Source of the DNA: Streptomyces sp. H39-S7 | GTDB lineage: Bacteria > Actinomycetota > Actinomycetes > Streptomycetales > Streptomycetaceae | Direction: 5' to 3' | DNA: 50,660 nucleotides | NCBI RefSeq assembly: GCF_027158205.1 | Contig: NZ_JAPVLU010000056.1 | Coordinates: 1-50,660, forward strand | Shown: piece by piece, positions 23,471 to 31,116 of the stretch | Position numbering within the stretch: the first letter of the stretch is position 1 | Layout of the letters: the number at the start of each line of letters is the position of its first letter | The notes under the pieces: model-generated | Told to the model about the DNA's origin: nothing | The model's input: the letters and a program-made list of their open reading frames with translations, nothing else | Database searches by the model: none | Position numbers and translations under genes: made by a program

Positions 23471-24009
23471 TCGTGCTGGGCTCGCGTCGCCTGAGTCGTA
23501 CCTCGGAGTTCTTCAGCGCAGGCTCCCTGGTCGTCCCCTTCACAGCACAGGCAGAGTGCCCGGTCGTCGTCGTGGGCGACGCCGAGCACATCACGCAACA
23601 GCCGACCTACTTGGTCGTGGGCATCGACGGCAGCGAACCATCGAAGGCGGCAGTGGCGCTCGCTTTCGAAGAGGCCGATCTCAGAGGAGCCGGCCTGCGC
23701 GCGATCTCGGTATGGCAGCAGCCGCCGATCTTCACGCTCCGCGGCCAGGAGGACGCACTGCAGGCTCAGCGACGGATGCTGTCCGAGATGACGGCCGGCT
23801 TTTCGCAGCAGTACCCGGACGTCGCGCTGAAGCACGAGGTACCGACCGGCCACCCGGTGGAGGAACTCGCAGGCGCCGCCGAACACGCACTGGCCGTGGT
23901 CGTGGGCCGCCGAGGCCGGGGCGGCTACACCGGCATGCGGCTCGGCTCCGTCGTGCACGGACTGCTCCACCGGGCACACTGCCCGGTGATCACGGTTCCT
24001 CTCGGCTGA
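23467..24009 (+). CDS. C-terminal part of a split two-domain universal stress protein
   Basis: 180 residues. The first 40 complete the first USP domain (MIVLGSRRLSRTSEFFSAGSLVVP), followed by a complete second domain from YLVVGIDGSEPSKAAVALAFEEADLRG to the ATP-type loop GRRGRGGYTGMRLGSVVHGLLHRAHCPVITVP (outline). If translation reinitiates at ATG 23467, a functional single USP domain would still be made. No separate RBS is evident. Confidence 0.65.
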   Translation: MIVLGSRRLSRTSEFFSAGSLVVPFTAQAECPVVVVGDAEHITQQPTYLVVGIDGSEPSKAAVALAFEEADLRGAGLRAISVWQQPPIFTLRGQEDALQAQRRMLSEMTAGFSQQYPDVALKHEVPTGHPVEELAGAAEHALAVVVGRRGRGGYTGMRLGSVVHGLLHRAHCPVITVPLG

Positions 24010-24103
24010 GGATCGCGACGGCGACGGCCCCAGCCGCTCAGGAAACACCCGGTGTTCGGCACAGCGGTGATCTGTAGGGGAGTTGGAGAGGGAGGCGATC
24101 AGG

Positions 24104-24577
24104 ATGTACCAGGGGATCACCCCGAGAACGCCGACGGCTGATAGCACCGCAATCGGGCCGCGGCGTACGGCGACGCTCGATCCTGACGAAGCCCTGAAAC
24201 TGCTCGGCACGGTCTCTCTCGGCCGCATTGTCTTCACCCGCCACGCACTGCCGGCAGTATGCCCGGTCAACCACATCATCGAGGCCGGGGACATCGTCTT
24301 CCGGTTGTTCGACGGTGGGGACATTGCTGCGCTCATGGCGCCCGACGACTGCCCCGGAATTGTCGTGGCCTACGAGGCCGATGCCATCGACCCGGTGACG
24401 GACCTCGGTTGGAGCGTGGTCGTCACCGGCTACGTGCTGCCCGTTACGGACGGCCGCGACAGCCGCGACGGCCAGCGGTACGGAGAACTGCTGCGTCCGT
24501 TGGTCGGCGGCCCGATGGGCTGTGTGCTGAGCATTCGGCCCGGTCTCATCACCGGCTTCCGCCTGGAGAAGGCCTGA
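24104..24577 (+). CDS. Pyridoxamine 5'-phosphate oxidase-fold protein
   Basis: 157 residues. The split-barrel signature is clear: ALKLLGTVSLGRIVFTRHALPAVCPVNHIIEAGDIVFRL in outline, VVAYEADAIDPVTDLGWSVVVTGYVLPV, then LSIRPGLITGFRL. ATG 24104 is chosen because GGAGG is 8 nt upstream. It lies 94 bp after the USP cluster on the same strand. A flavin or F420 cofactor is likely by family. Confidence 0.87.
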   Translation: MYQGITPRTPTADSTAIGPRRTATLDPDEALKLLGTVSLGRIVFTRHALPAVCPVNHIIEAGDIVFRLFDGGDIAALMAPDDCPGIVVAYEADAIDPVTDLGWSVVVTGYVLPVTDGRDSRDGQRYGELLRPLVGGPMGCVLSIRPGLITGFRLEKA

Positions 24578-24697
24578 TCACCAGGTTGGGTGGTGCCAGA
24601 TCACGGTGAGTATGTCGTCCACCCGGTGCACTTCGAAGCGCCAGTGAGCCGGCCGACGGGGGACCCGCCGGGCGGCTCCGTCGAGCCCGAATCTCCT

Positions 24698-24874
24698 AGG
24701 ACCTGTCTTCAAACTGGCGGCGTTCGCCCGGAGGGCGGGCCCGGCGGTGTCTGGTGCGTGCGATCGCAAGGCGGAGGGTCGCCCCTGTACTGGACGTACT
24801 GGGGTGATCCCGACAACGCAGCGAGCGTGCGTGCCAGACACCGCCGGGCGGGCGCCAGTTTGAAGACAGGTCCT
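24698..24874. mobile_element. MITE-like element with 22-bp perfect terminal inverted repeats
   Basis: A 177-bp element. The ends 24698-24719 and 24853-24874 are perfect 22-bp inverted repeats (outer end AGGACCTGTCTTCAAACTGG). Inside them a second pair of complementary stretches (CCGGCGGTGTCTGG and its complement) makes most of the element self-complementary. There is no transposase. The ends look like those of IS5-group insertion sequences in Streptomyces, suggesting mobilisation in trans; no clear target duplication is visible. Confidence 0.75.
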
Positions 24875-24919
24875 GGCGTCGAGGGCAGCGGCGGGCCGTG
24901 GTCTCGGCCTGCCGGGTGC

Positions 24920-25405
24920 TCACCGGGTGCTGAGTACTGATCGTGCGTGATCGCCGTGCGACGCCATGACCAGTACTTGATAGCGGCTGGGAATGACGGC
25001 GCTTCTGGACGTGAAATCCCGGCGTCCCGCGGTCATCGCGAACTGGAACAGCGCGAAGATCCCACCGAACAGCACGCCCCAGCTCAGGCCCCAGACCATG
25101 GCCTTCCAGAAGGCTGTCGCGCTCAGGATGCTCAGTAGCAGGCCGACGAAGACTCCGAACCATGCTCCGCTCGTGGCTCCGTAGAGCAGGGCGCGCCCCC
25201 AGTTCAGCCGCCCGGTGATCTGCTCCACCATCCGGAGATCGCTTCCGACGATCTGGGTGGTTTCCACTTCGAATTCGTGGTCGGCGAGGTAGTCGACGAC
25301 GCTCTGCGCCTCGTCGTAGGTGGGGAAGGAGCCGAGTGATACCTGCTCGCCCGGATGCCGTTCGACGGCTCCCCGTCCTGCTTTCACTGCTGTCGTGTTC
25401 ATCAT
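24920..25405 (-). CDS. General stress protein 17M-like membrane protein
   Basis: 161 residues. The N-terminal 55-75 residues form the YflT/GSP17M-type domain (GSFPTYDEAQSVVDYLADHEFEVETTQIVGSDL in outline), followed by two membrane helices (GVFVGLLLSILSATAFW and GLSWGVLFGGIFALFQF) and a short tail SRYQVLVM. Such proteins are common in stress regulons of Gram-positives; the mechanism is unknown. The ATG pair at 25405/25402 has GGGAGG upstream. It is followed by the MITE. Confidence 0.82.
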   Translation of the reverse strand: MMNTTAVKAGRGAVERHPGEQVSLGSFPTYDEAQSVVDYLADHEFEVETTQIVGSDLRMVEQITGRLNWGRALLYGATSGAWFGVFVGLLLSILSATAFWKAMVWGLSWGVLFGGIFALFQFAMTAGRRDFTSRSAVIPSRYQVLVMASHGDHARSVLSTR

Positions 25406-25525
25406 GGCTGCCTCCCGGCATGATCGATGGTGTACGGATCCGATGGCGCCGGTGTGGCGATGGGTGTTGGGGCCGACCAAGCTCTCTCTCGCGGGGCGGT
25501 ACGGAGGAGCCGGCCGGTAGGAATC

Positions 25526-25984
25526 TCATTCAGGAACGACGACGACCGGGCACGGCGCGTGTTGAACGCAGTGCTGGCTGACCGAGCCGAGGAGGATCCC
25601 GGCGAAGGTGCCGTGTCCCCTGGTGCCCACGGTCAGCAACTGGGCTCCCGCTGCTGCGGCCAGCAGGACCTCTGCGGGATGGCCTTCCACCACACGGGCC
25701 AGCACTTCGACCGGCCGGTCGAGGCGCTCCGATTCGTTGGCGACGACCTCGTCGAGGTTCTTCTGGATGCTGGCGGCGATGTCACCGAGGTCGATGACGC
25801 CGGGGACCCACCCGTAGCTGTACGCGTACATGTCGGGGTTATGCCATGTGGTGATGGCTTCGACTGTGGCGTCGGTCAGCTGTGCGTAGGCCATCGCCCA
25901 GCGTAGTGCTGAGGTGGAACACTCCGACCCGTCCACCCCGACGACCACACGTCGGGCGGCGGGTTCCTGGGTCTGCTTCGGCAT
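25526..25984 (-). CDS. Universal stress protein, single domain
   Basis: 152 residues, a near-duplicate of the USP at 5213-5668, sharing long blocks such as RPVEVLARVVEGHPAEVLL and GILLGSVSQHCVQHAPCPVV. The ATP-type loop GTRGHGTFAGILLGS is intact. ATG 25984 has AGGAGA upstream. It is probably driven from the box at 26327-26340 together with the DUF5133-like frame. Confidence 0.92.
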   Translation of the reverse strand: MPKQTQEPAARRVVVGVDGSECSTSALRWAMAYAQLTDATVEAITTWHNPDMYAYSYGWVPGVIDLGDIAASIQKNLDEVVANESERLDRPVEVLARVVEGHPAEVLLAAAAGAQLLTVGTRGHGTFAGILLGSVSQHCVQHAPCPVVVVPE

Positions 25985-26034
25985 GTCGATCTCCTGAGAT
26001 TGGTTCGCTGCCGGCTTTTCGAGCCGACCGCGCT

Positions 26035-26310
26035 CTACGGGGACGGGCTGAGGGACTGCCGCCGTGATGGGACCACCGCGGGTGTTCGGGGGACGGACGG
26101 CATCGACCGGGTCTGCGTGCGTGCGACGACGAGCGCCGCGTCGATATCTCGTGGACCGGTGGAGACGCACAACGTGTGCGAAAGGTCCTGGAGTTGCCGG
26201 TGAATGTCCGCGTTGGCAGTGGCGCTGTGAGCGAGTGCCTCTTGTTCTGCGTCTCGGCTCAACTCAACTATGTGTAGCTGCTGTTGTTCTGCCTCCAGCG
26301 TGCTCTGCCG
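26035..26310 (-). CDS. DUF5133-like protein, 5' end unclear
   Basis: The frame encodes EAEQQQLHIVELSRDAEQEALAHSATANADIHRQLQDLSHTLCVSTGPRDIDAALVVA (outline), matching the DUF5133 core (the LCVSTGTRDIDAAL motif). The C-terminal tail is low complexity. No ATG/GTG with an RBS lies downstream of the promoter box at 26327, so the start may be TTG 26262, may be lost, or transcription may begin further upstream. The role is unknown. The USP start is 51 bp beyond its stop. Confidence 0.5.
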   Translation of the reverse strand, partial: RQSTLEAEQQQLHIVELSRDAEQEALAHSATANADIHRQLQDLSHTLCVSTGPRDIDAALVVARTQTRSMPSVPRTPAVVPSRRQSLSPSP

Positions 26311-26326
26311 TCCCCGGATGCGTGAG

Positions 26327-26340
26327 GGGCCGAAGGTCCC
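26327..26340. promoter_or_regulatory. DevR/OsdR-like box
   Basis: GGGCCGAAGGTCCC, upstream of the DUF5133-like frame and the USP at 25526-25984. A second, imperfect copy (CTGCCGAACGGCCC) lies at 26424-26437. Confidence 0.5.
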
Positions 26341-26469
26341 GCTGAACGCCGAATGGTCCTTGTAGACCAGTCTGAGAAGGGGACCGTGTCGGTGCGCCCG
26401 GCAGGGGCGGAACGGGCACCGGGCTGCCGAACGGCCCTGGTGCAAGGCGATTGCCTCCGGCGCCGGGGG

Positions 26470-27324
26470 TCAGTGAGCGGGCACGATCGCCACCGGGCAG
26501 GGGGCGTGGTGCAGCATGGCGTGGTTCATCGAGCCGAGTTGGAGGCCCGGATGCTCGTGCCGGCGGCGTGCGCCGAGTACCAGGAGGTCTGCTCCGGCGG
26601 CCGCACGCAGCAAGCTGGAGGCAGACCTGCCCTGCACGGCATTGCGCCGTACTCGCAGACCGCTGACTCCCGTCTCGGGAAGGGGCACGGCGCCCAGCAG
26701 GTTCTGTGCGCGGTCGGCTGCCGCACCGACGTCCATCACCACTGACACCCCCGACATGTCGATCTCGGGGCGCCAGGCGTGCACGAGCTCCAGATCGGCA
26801 TGTCCAGCCGCCGCTTCCTCGACCGCGAACTCCGCCGCCGCTGAAACATCGTGCGACCCCACACCCAGCACCACACGGCGCCCGACCTCCGCGGGTTCAC
26901 GTTCACCGCGTACCACCACGACCGGGTACGCGGCCCTCGCGGCGACCCGCAAGCTCACCGAGCCGAGCAGCAACCCGGGGAATCCGCCGCGGCCGCGGGT
27001 TCCCAGCACCAGCAGCGGGGAGTAGCGCTGCAGGCCCAGCAACGCGGACAGGACGTCCTCGGCGAGCAGTTCGGTGTCCACCGCTACGCCGGGCCGGCGC
27101 GCGGACGCCCGCTCGGCCGCGGAGTCCAGGACCTCCTCGATGGCCTTACGCTCGGGCGCGAGTTCCATGTCGTCCACGGTTTGCTGTTCGAACTGTTCCC
27201 AGGCAGAAGCGTGGACGAGCCGCAGCCCCACTCCGCGGCGGAAGGCGTCGTCCACCGCCCAGTCCACGGCTCGCAGACTTTCCGGAGAGCCGTCAACGGC
27301 CGCCACCACGCATGCAATGCTCAT
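26470..27324 (-). CDS. Universal stress protein, two domains
   Basis: 284 residues. Domain 1 runs from VVAAVDGSPESLRAVDWAVDDAFRRG to the ATP-type loop GTRGRGGFPGLLLGSVS; domain 2 from RRVVLGVGSHDVSAAAEFAVEEAA to GARRRHEHPGLQLGSMNHAMLHHAPCPVAIVP (outlines). ATG 27324 is preferred over GTG 27336 because GGAG lies 6 nt before it. A box is 135 bp upstream (27459-27472). Confidence 0.92.
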   Translation of the reverse strand: MSIACVVAAVDGSPESLRAVDWAVDDAFRRGVGLRLVHASAWEQFEQQTVDDMELAPERKAIEEVLDSAAERASARRPGVAVDTELLAEDVLSALLGLQRYSPLLVLGTRGRGGFPGLLLGSVSLRVAARAAYPVVVVRGEREPAEVGRRVVLGVGSHDVSAAAEFAVEEAAAGHADLELVHAWRPEIDMSGVSVVMDVGAAADRAQNLLGAVPLPETGVSGLRVRRNAVQGRSASSLLRAAAGADLLVLGARRRHEHPGLQLGSMNHAMLHHAPCPVAIVPAH

Positions 27325-27458
27325 GATCTTCTCCACACCTCGACAGGCCGATTCCGGCCATGCATGCGACGACTGCCGACTGGTCGCCCGACTCGATCCG
27401 TCGGCGGGTGCGAAACCGCACCTTTGGTCAGTTCACACGCGGTGTGCCGCACGCGGTA

Positions 27459-27472
27459 GGGCCGGTTGGCCC
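27459..27472. promoter_or_regulatory. DevR/OsdR-like box upstream of two-domain USP
   Basis: GGGCCGGTTGGCCC, perfect half-sites. It lies between devR (27545) and the USP start at 27324. Confidence 0.55.
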
Positions 27473-27544
27473 CGCTCGCCCGCGCAGTGGGCCCCTTGCA
27501 TGGCCCGGTGCCCGACCCCGGGACGAGCGGTCAGTGTGCGCGGG

Positions 27545-28258
27545 TCACCGTCGGTTGCCGGTGTCGTGATGTCCTTCGTGGTTCAGCCGGTCCTGGGCCT
27601 GGGTCGCGATCACGGCGGCCTGGACGCGTCGTTCCACGCCCAGCTTGGCGAGCAGCCGTGAGATGTGGTTCTTGACGGTCTTCTCCGCGAGGTAGAGCCG
27701 CTGTCCGATCTGTCGGTTGGTCAGCCCTTCGCCGACCAGCGCCAGGACCTCCCGCTCGCCTTCGGTCAGGCTGGGCAGCGCGACCAGTTCCGGTGCGGGT
27801 TCCTCCGCGCCGCGCAGCTTGGCCATCAGCCTGGCCGCCGCGCTGGGGTCGAGCGTCGACTGCCCGGCGGCGACGGCGCGGACGGCCGAGACCAGGTCGG
27901 AGCCGCGGATCTGCTTGAGCACGAACCCTGCGGCGCCGGCCATGATCGCGTCGAGGAGCGCCTCCTCGTCGTCGAAGGACGTGAGCATCAGGCAGGCGAG
28001 TTCGGGCATCTTGGAGCGGAGTTCCCGGCAGACGGTCACTCCGTCTCCGTCCGGCAGTCGCACGTCCAGCACGGCGACCTGCGGGCGGAGCGCGGGAATG
28101 CGGATGAGGGCGTGTTCGACGGTGCCGGCCTCGCCGATCACCGTGATGTCCGGTTCGTCGTTCAGCAGGTCCCGCACTCCCCGCCGTACCACTTCGTGGT
28201 CGTCGAGGAGGAAGACCGCGATCCCGGCCGCGGGGGAGGGACGGTCACTGTCGGACAT
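27545..28258 (-). CDS. devR: DevR/OsdR-type NarL-family response regulator
   Basis: 237 residues. The receiver domain has the acidic pair D19-D20 (LLDDHEVVR), phosphoacceptor D65 (VLDVRLPDGDG), T93 and K115. The C-terminal LuxR helix-turn-helix (EGLTNRQIGQRLYLAEKTVKNHISRLLAKLGVERR in outline) closely matches the DNA-binding part of M. tuberculosis DevR, where the AEKTVKN helix reads the box. ATG 28258 is preferred because relatives begin near here; the frame extends upstream to 28321. It is divergent from the kinase gene. It should activate the genes with GGGNC-N4-GNCCC boxes, including itself (28356-28369). Confidence 0.92.
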   Translation of the reverse strand: MSDSDRPSPAAGIAVFLLDDHEVVRRGVRDLLNDEPDITVIGEAGTVEHALIRIPALRPQVAVLDVRLPDGDGVTVCRELRSKMPELACLMLTSFDDEEALLDAIMAGAAGFVLKQIRGSDLVSAVRAVAAGQSTLDPSAAARLMAKLRGAEEPAPELVALPSLTEGEREVLALVGEGLTNRQIGQRLYLAEKTVKNHISRLLAKLGVERRVQAAVIATQAQDRLNHEGHHDTGNRR

Positions 28259-28355
28259 CAAGAGCTTCTGAATCCTGCGCCGGGCGCCCTGTCCAGCGGA
28301 CAGCACCCGAACCGCGCTCACCGAGCGGTCTGCGGCTCACCACAGATTGTGACCG

Positions 28356-28369
28356 GGGCCAGGTGGCCC
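28356..28369. promoter_or_regulatory. DevR/OsdR-like box upstream of devR
   Basis: GGGCCAGGTGGCCC; the arms extend to 8 bp (28353-28372). It is 98 bp upstream of the devR start, suggesting autoregulation. Confidence 0.62.
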
Positions 28370-28481
28370 CGGCTCCATGGTGTCACCCTCTCCGAGGCTT
28401 CCAGCCTCGCGCCGAAAGCATCATGATCACCTACCGAGGGCCCTGGGCGGGCCCTTCCTGTTCCCCCGGGGCTTCCAGGAA

Positions 28482-28495
28482 GGGACGAAGGGCTC
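28482..28495. promoter_or_regulatory. DevR/OsdR-like box upstream of devS
   Basis: GGGACGAAGGGCTC, with one mismatch in the right half; 83 bp upstream of the kinase start at 28578. The rest of 28259-28577 has no gene. Confidence 0.45.
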
Positions 28496-28577
28496 CTTGC
28501 GGTGATTAAGGGGCGAGTACGGTGGACGGAGCTGAGGGACCGACTCCATTCCGTCACGTGCATCTGGAGGCATATCG

Positions 28578-30293
28578 GTGGGTAACGGCGACGAGGGCAC
28601 CGGGCAGTCTCCTCAGCTGCGGCTCGATGAGCTTCTCGAGGAGTTGCAGAGCCGGCTGGACGTGGCGCGCGGCACCCGGGACCAGGTCCGCAGTCTGCTG
28701 GAGGCGGTGCTCTCCGTCGGGGGCGAGCTGGATCTGGAGCAGGTGCTGCGCAATATCGTCGAGGCGGCGGCGGTGCTGGTGAAGGCCGAGTACGCGGCGC
28801 TGGGGTTGATCGGGCCGGACGGCGAGCGGCTCGCCGAGTTCGTGACGGTCGGGTTCACGCCGGAGCAGATCGCCGCGATCGGCGCGTACCCGTCGGGGCA
28901 CGGAATCCTGGGTGTGCTGATCCGCGATCCGCACCCGTTGCGGCTGCCGCGGATCTCCGATCACCCCTCGTCGTACGGTTTTCCGCCGAACCACCCGCCG
29001 ATGGACTCCTTCCTCGGGGTACCGATCCGGGTGCGCGACCACGTCTTCGGCAACCTGTACCTGACGGAGAAGCGCGGCGGCGGGCAGTTCGACGCCGAGG
29101 ACGAGTCCGTCCTGGCCACGCTGGCCGTGGCCGCCGGGGTGGCGATCGAAAACGCCCGGCTGTACGAGGAGTCCAGGCGGCGCGAGCGGTGGCTCCAGGC
29201 CAACGCGGAGATCACCCACACGCTCATGGCGGGCAGTCCACGCAGCGAGGTGATCAGCCTCATCGCAGAGCGGGCCAAAGAGATCACCGGCGCGGAACTC
29301 GCCCTCATCGCGCTACCGGTCCCGGACCCGTTGATGCTCTCGGTCGAGTTGGCCATCGGACGCGACGCGGAAGCGATTCGCGGTCTGATGGTGCCGATCG
29401 AGGGCAGTCTGGTGGGTGCGGCCTACGCTGCAGGAAAGCCTCTGACCAGCGCAGACATCACCACTGACGAGCGGATGACCGTGGATTGGCCCCGCATCGC
29501 CGGGCTGGAGGCCGCGGTGGCGGTTCCCATCGGCATCGGGGACGGGCTGCGCGGTGTGCTGTTGTTGGCCCGCGGGGCCACACGAACAGCTTTTGTCGAG
29601 GAGGAGATCGAGCACCTGCAGGGCTTCGCCGGGCAGGCGGCGGTGGCGATGGAGTTGGCCGAACGGCGTGCCGGCGCCGAGCAGATAGCGCTGTTGGAGG
29701 ACCGGGACCGGATCGCCCGGGATCTGCACGACCTCGCGATCCAGCGCCTTTTCGCTACCGGGATGACGCTGCAGAGCTCGGGCCGCTTCATCGAGCACCC
29801 CGAGGCCTCGGAACGGGTCCGGCGCGCTGTCGACGACCTGGACGAGACCATCAAGATCATCCGGTCGACCATCTTCGGTCTGCGGTCCCGTGAGACGGGC
29901 GCCGAACACACCCTCCGGGCGCGTACGGTGCGGGCCGCCTCCGACGCCTCCGCGGTCCTGGGCTTCACACCGAGCGTGCGGATGGAAGGACTGCTCGACA
30001 CTCAGGTGCCGCGGGAGGTCGCCGACCATGTGCTGGCCGTGCTCACGGAGTCACTGACCAACGTCGCCAAGCACGCCCACGCCACCCGGGCGCAGGTGGC
30101 CCTGGAGACCGACGGCCGGCACGTCGTCCTCACGACGACCGATAACGGTGTCGGACTTCCGGCGGAGCGGAACGGCAACGGCCTGCGGAACATGCGGGAG
30201 CGCGCCCTGCAACTGGGCGGGGACATGGAGTTGATGTGGCCGCCGGAGGGCGGAACGACTCTTGTCTGGCACACGCCAGTACCGAGGGGATAG
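28578..30293 (+). CDS. devS: DevS/OsdK-type sensor histidine kinase (GAF-GAF-HisKA_3-HATPase)
   Basis: 571 residues, cytoplasmic. GAF-A spans about 50-195 and contains FPPNHPPMDSFLGVPI, the segment holding the haem-ligating His in mycobacterial DevS/DosT (H139 here). GAF-B spans about 215-365. The phosphoacceptor is H384 in DRDRIARDLHD, and the ATPase has the N-box ESLTNVAKHA and DNGVGLP. So it is probably a haem-based oxygen/NO/redox sensor feeding DevR; haem binding is inferred. GTG 28578 has GGAGG 8 nt upstream. The last 292 bp overlap the antisense tail of the PPOX frame at 30002-30784. Confidence 0.92.
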   Translation: MGNGDEGTGQSPQLRLDELLEELQSRLDVARGTRDQVRSLLEAVLSVGGELDLEQVLRNIVEAAAVLVKAEYAALGLIGPDGERLAEFVTVGFTPEQIAAIGAYPSGHGILGVLIRDPHPLRLPRISDHPSSYGFPPNHPPMDSFLGVPIRVRDHVFGNLYLTEKRGGGQFDAEDESVLATLAVAAGVAIENARLYEESRRRERWLQANAEITHTLMAGSPRSEVISLIAERAKEITGAELALIALPVPDPLMLSVELAIGRDAEAIRGLMVPIEGSLVGAAYAAGKPLTSADITTDERMTVDWPRIAGLEAAVAVPIGIGDGLRGVLLLARGATRTAFVEEEIEHLQGFAGQAAVAMELAERRAGAEQIALLEDRDRIARDLHDLAIQRLFATGMTLQSSGRFIEHPEASERVRRAVDDLDETIKIIRSTIFGLRSRETGAEHTLRARTVRAASDASAVLGFTPSVRMEGLLDTQVPREVADHVLAVLTESLTNVAKHAHATRAQVALETDGRHVVLTTTDNGVGLPAERNGNGLRNMRERALQLGGDMELMWPPEGGTTLVWHTPVPRG

Positions 30294-30784
30294 CCGGTTC
30301 GGGGCGGGCGCATTCCGGCTTCGTCGTCAGGGCATGTCGGCGGCGGAGGGTTCACTTGCTCTGCCGGCACGTATCCGTTCCGGTCGACGACGCGCCCTGC
30401 CACGAGTTCGGGTTCGACATGGATGAAGATCCCGTCACCCGTCTCCAGCCACGGCCGCGGACCGCTCGACCTCAACCGTGCGTCCTTGACCAGGTTCGTG
30501 ACCACGGAGGCCCGGCCGGTGATCACCACACTCCAACCGGTGTGGCCGGACTCGTCGAAGTGGTCCGCCTCGAACGCGACCACCGCACCCCGCACCGCGC
30601 GCGCCATGTGCGAGGCGGCGGAGGCCTGGAACAACACGGCACCGTCCGGGTCCAGGAGGAAGTGCACCGGCAGAATCGTGGGCAAGGCATCCTCGGTGTA
30701 GATGACACGCCCGATCGTCACCAGAGACAGCAGACGCAGACTCTCCCGGCGATCCAGCTTCCGGAAACCGTTGTGTCGGTGCAT
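30002..30784 (-). CDS. Pyridoxamine 5'-phosphate oxidase-fold protein with an antisense read-through tail
   Basis: The first 145 or so residues are a normal PPOX protein (LRLLSLVTIGRVIYTEDALPTILPVHFLLDPDG in outline, VVAFEADHFDESGHTGWSVVITGRASVV, FIHVEPELVAGRVV). Relatives stop near there, but here the frame stays open for about 110 further residues, low in pattern, running antisense through the end of devS to 30002. A lost stop codon is the simplest explanation. ATG 30784 is the start. A 15-bp box (30953-30967) lies in the divergent region shared with the USP at 31117. Confidence 0.8.
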   Translation of the reverse strand: MHRHNGFRKLDRRESLRLLSLVTIGRVIYTEDALPTILPVHFLLDPDGAVLFQASAASHMARAVRGAVVAFEADHFDESGHTGWSVVITGRASVVTNLVKDARLRSSGPRPWLETGDGIFIHVEPELVAGRVVDRNGYVPAEQVNPPPPTCPDDEAGMRPPRTGYPLGTGVCQTRVVPPSGGHINSMSPPSCRARSRMFRRPLPFRSAGSPTPLSVVVRTTCRPSVSRATCARVAWACLATLVSDSVSTASTWSATSRGT

Positions 30785-30952
30785 CGCTCACTCTTCAGTA
30801 GCGTCGGTGGAACAGATGATGGTCCCCTCGGACCCCTGCTGTCGATCGTGATCGACTCCTTTCAACACCGGAGCGCCGGAGTCGGTGGACCTGCTCCATT
30901 CCAGCGTGAAGGCCGTGAATTCGCGGGGGGAGGGGCTGCAGGGCCCTGACAA

Positions 30953-30967
30953 GGGCCTGACCGGCCC
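30953..30967. promoter_or_regulatory. DevR/OsdR-like element, 5-nt spacer variant
   Basis: GGGCC-TGACC-GGCCC, 169 bp upstream of the PPOX start at 30784 and equivalent to 13546-13560. Confidence 0.45.
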
Positions 30968-31007
30968 CGCGTGATCCCGGTGATCACGCGCCAGAAGGCG
31001 GCGGGTA

Positions 31008-31041
31008 AGGCCGATCGGCCCCGGAGCGGGCCGTGCGGCCC
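31008..31041. promoter_or_regulatory. Tandem DevR/OsdR-like boxes upstream of USP
   Basis: AGGCCGATCGGCCC (31008-31021) and GGGCCGTGCGGCCC (31028-31041), 20 bp centre to centre, that is about two helical turns. The second is 76 bp upstream of GTG 31117. Paired sites are usual at strongly DevR-activated promoters. Confidence 0.6.
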
Positions 31042-31116
31042 CTGTACCGGGCGTGTGGAGAGCCGGAGGCTGCTGTCGAACGAGTTCACCGGAACTCTCT
31101 TCTGGAGGTAGCTCTC

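Larger units (their letters stand above)
30785..31116. promoter_or_regulatory. Divergent promoter region PPOX / two-domain USP
   Basis: 332 bp without a gene. It holds three box-like palindromes (30953, 31008, 31028) and the 82-bp block 30887-30968, which aligns without gaps to 13480-13561 at roughly 85% identity by eye. Confidence 0.65.
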
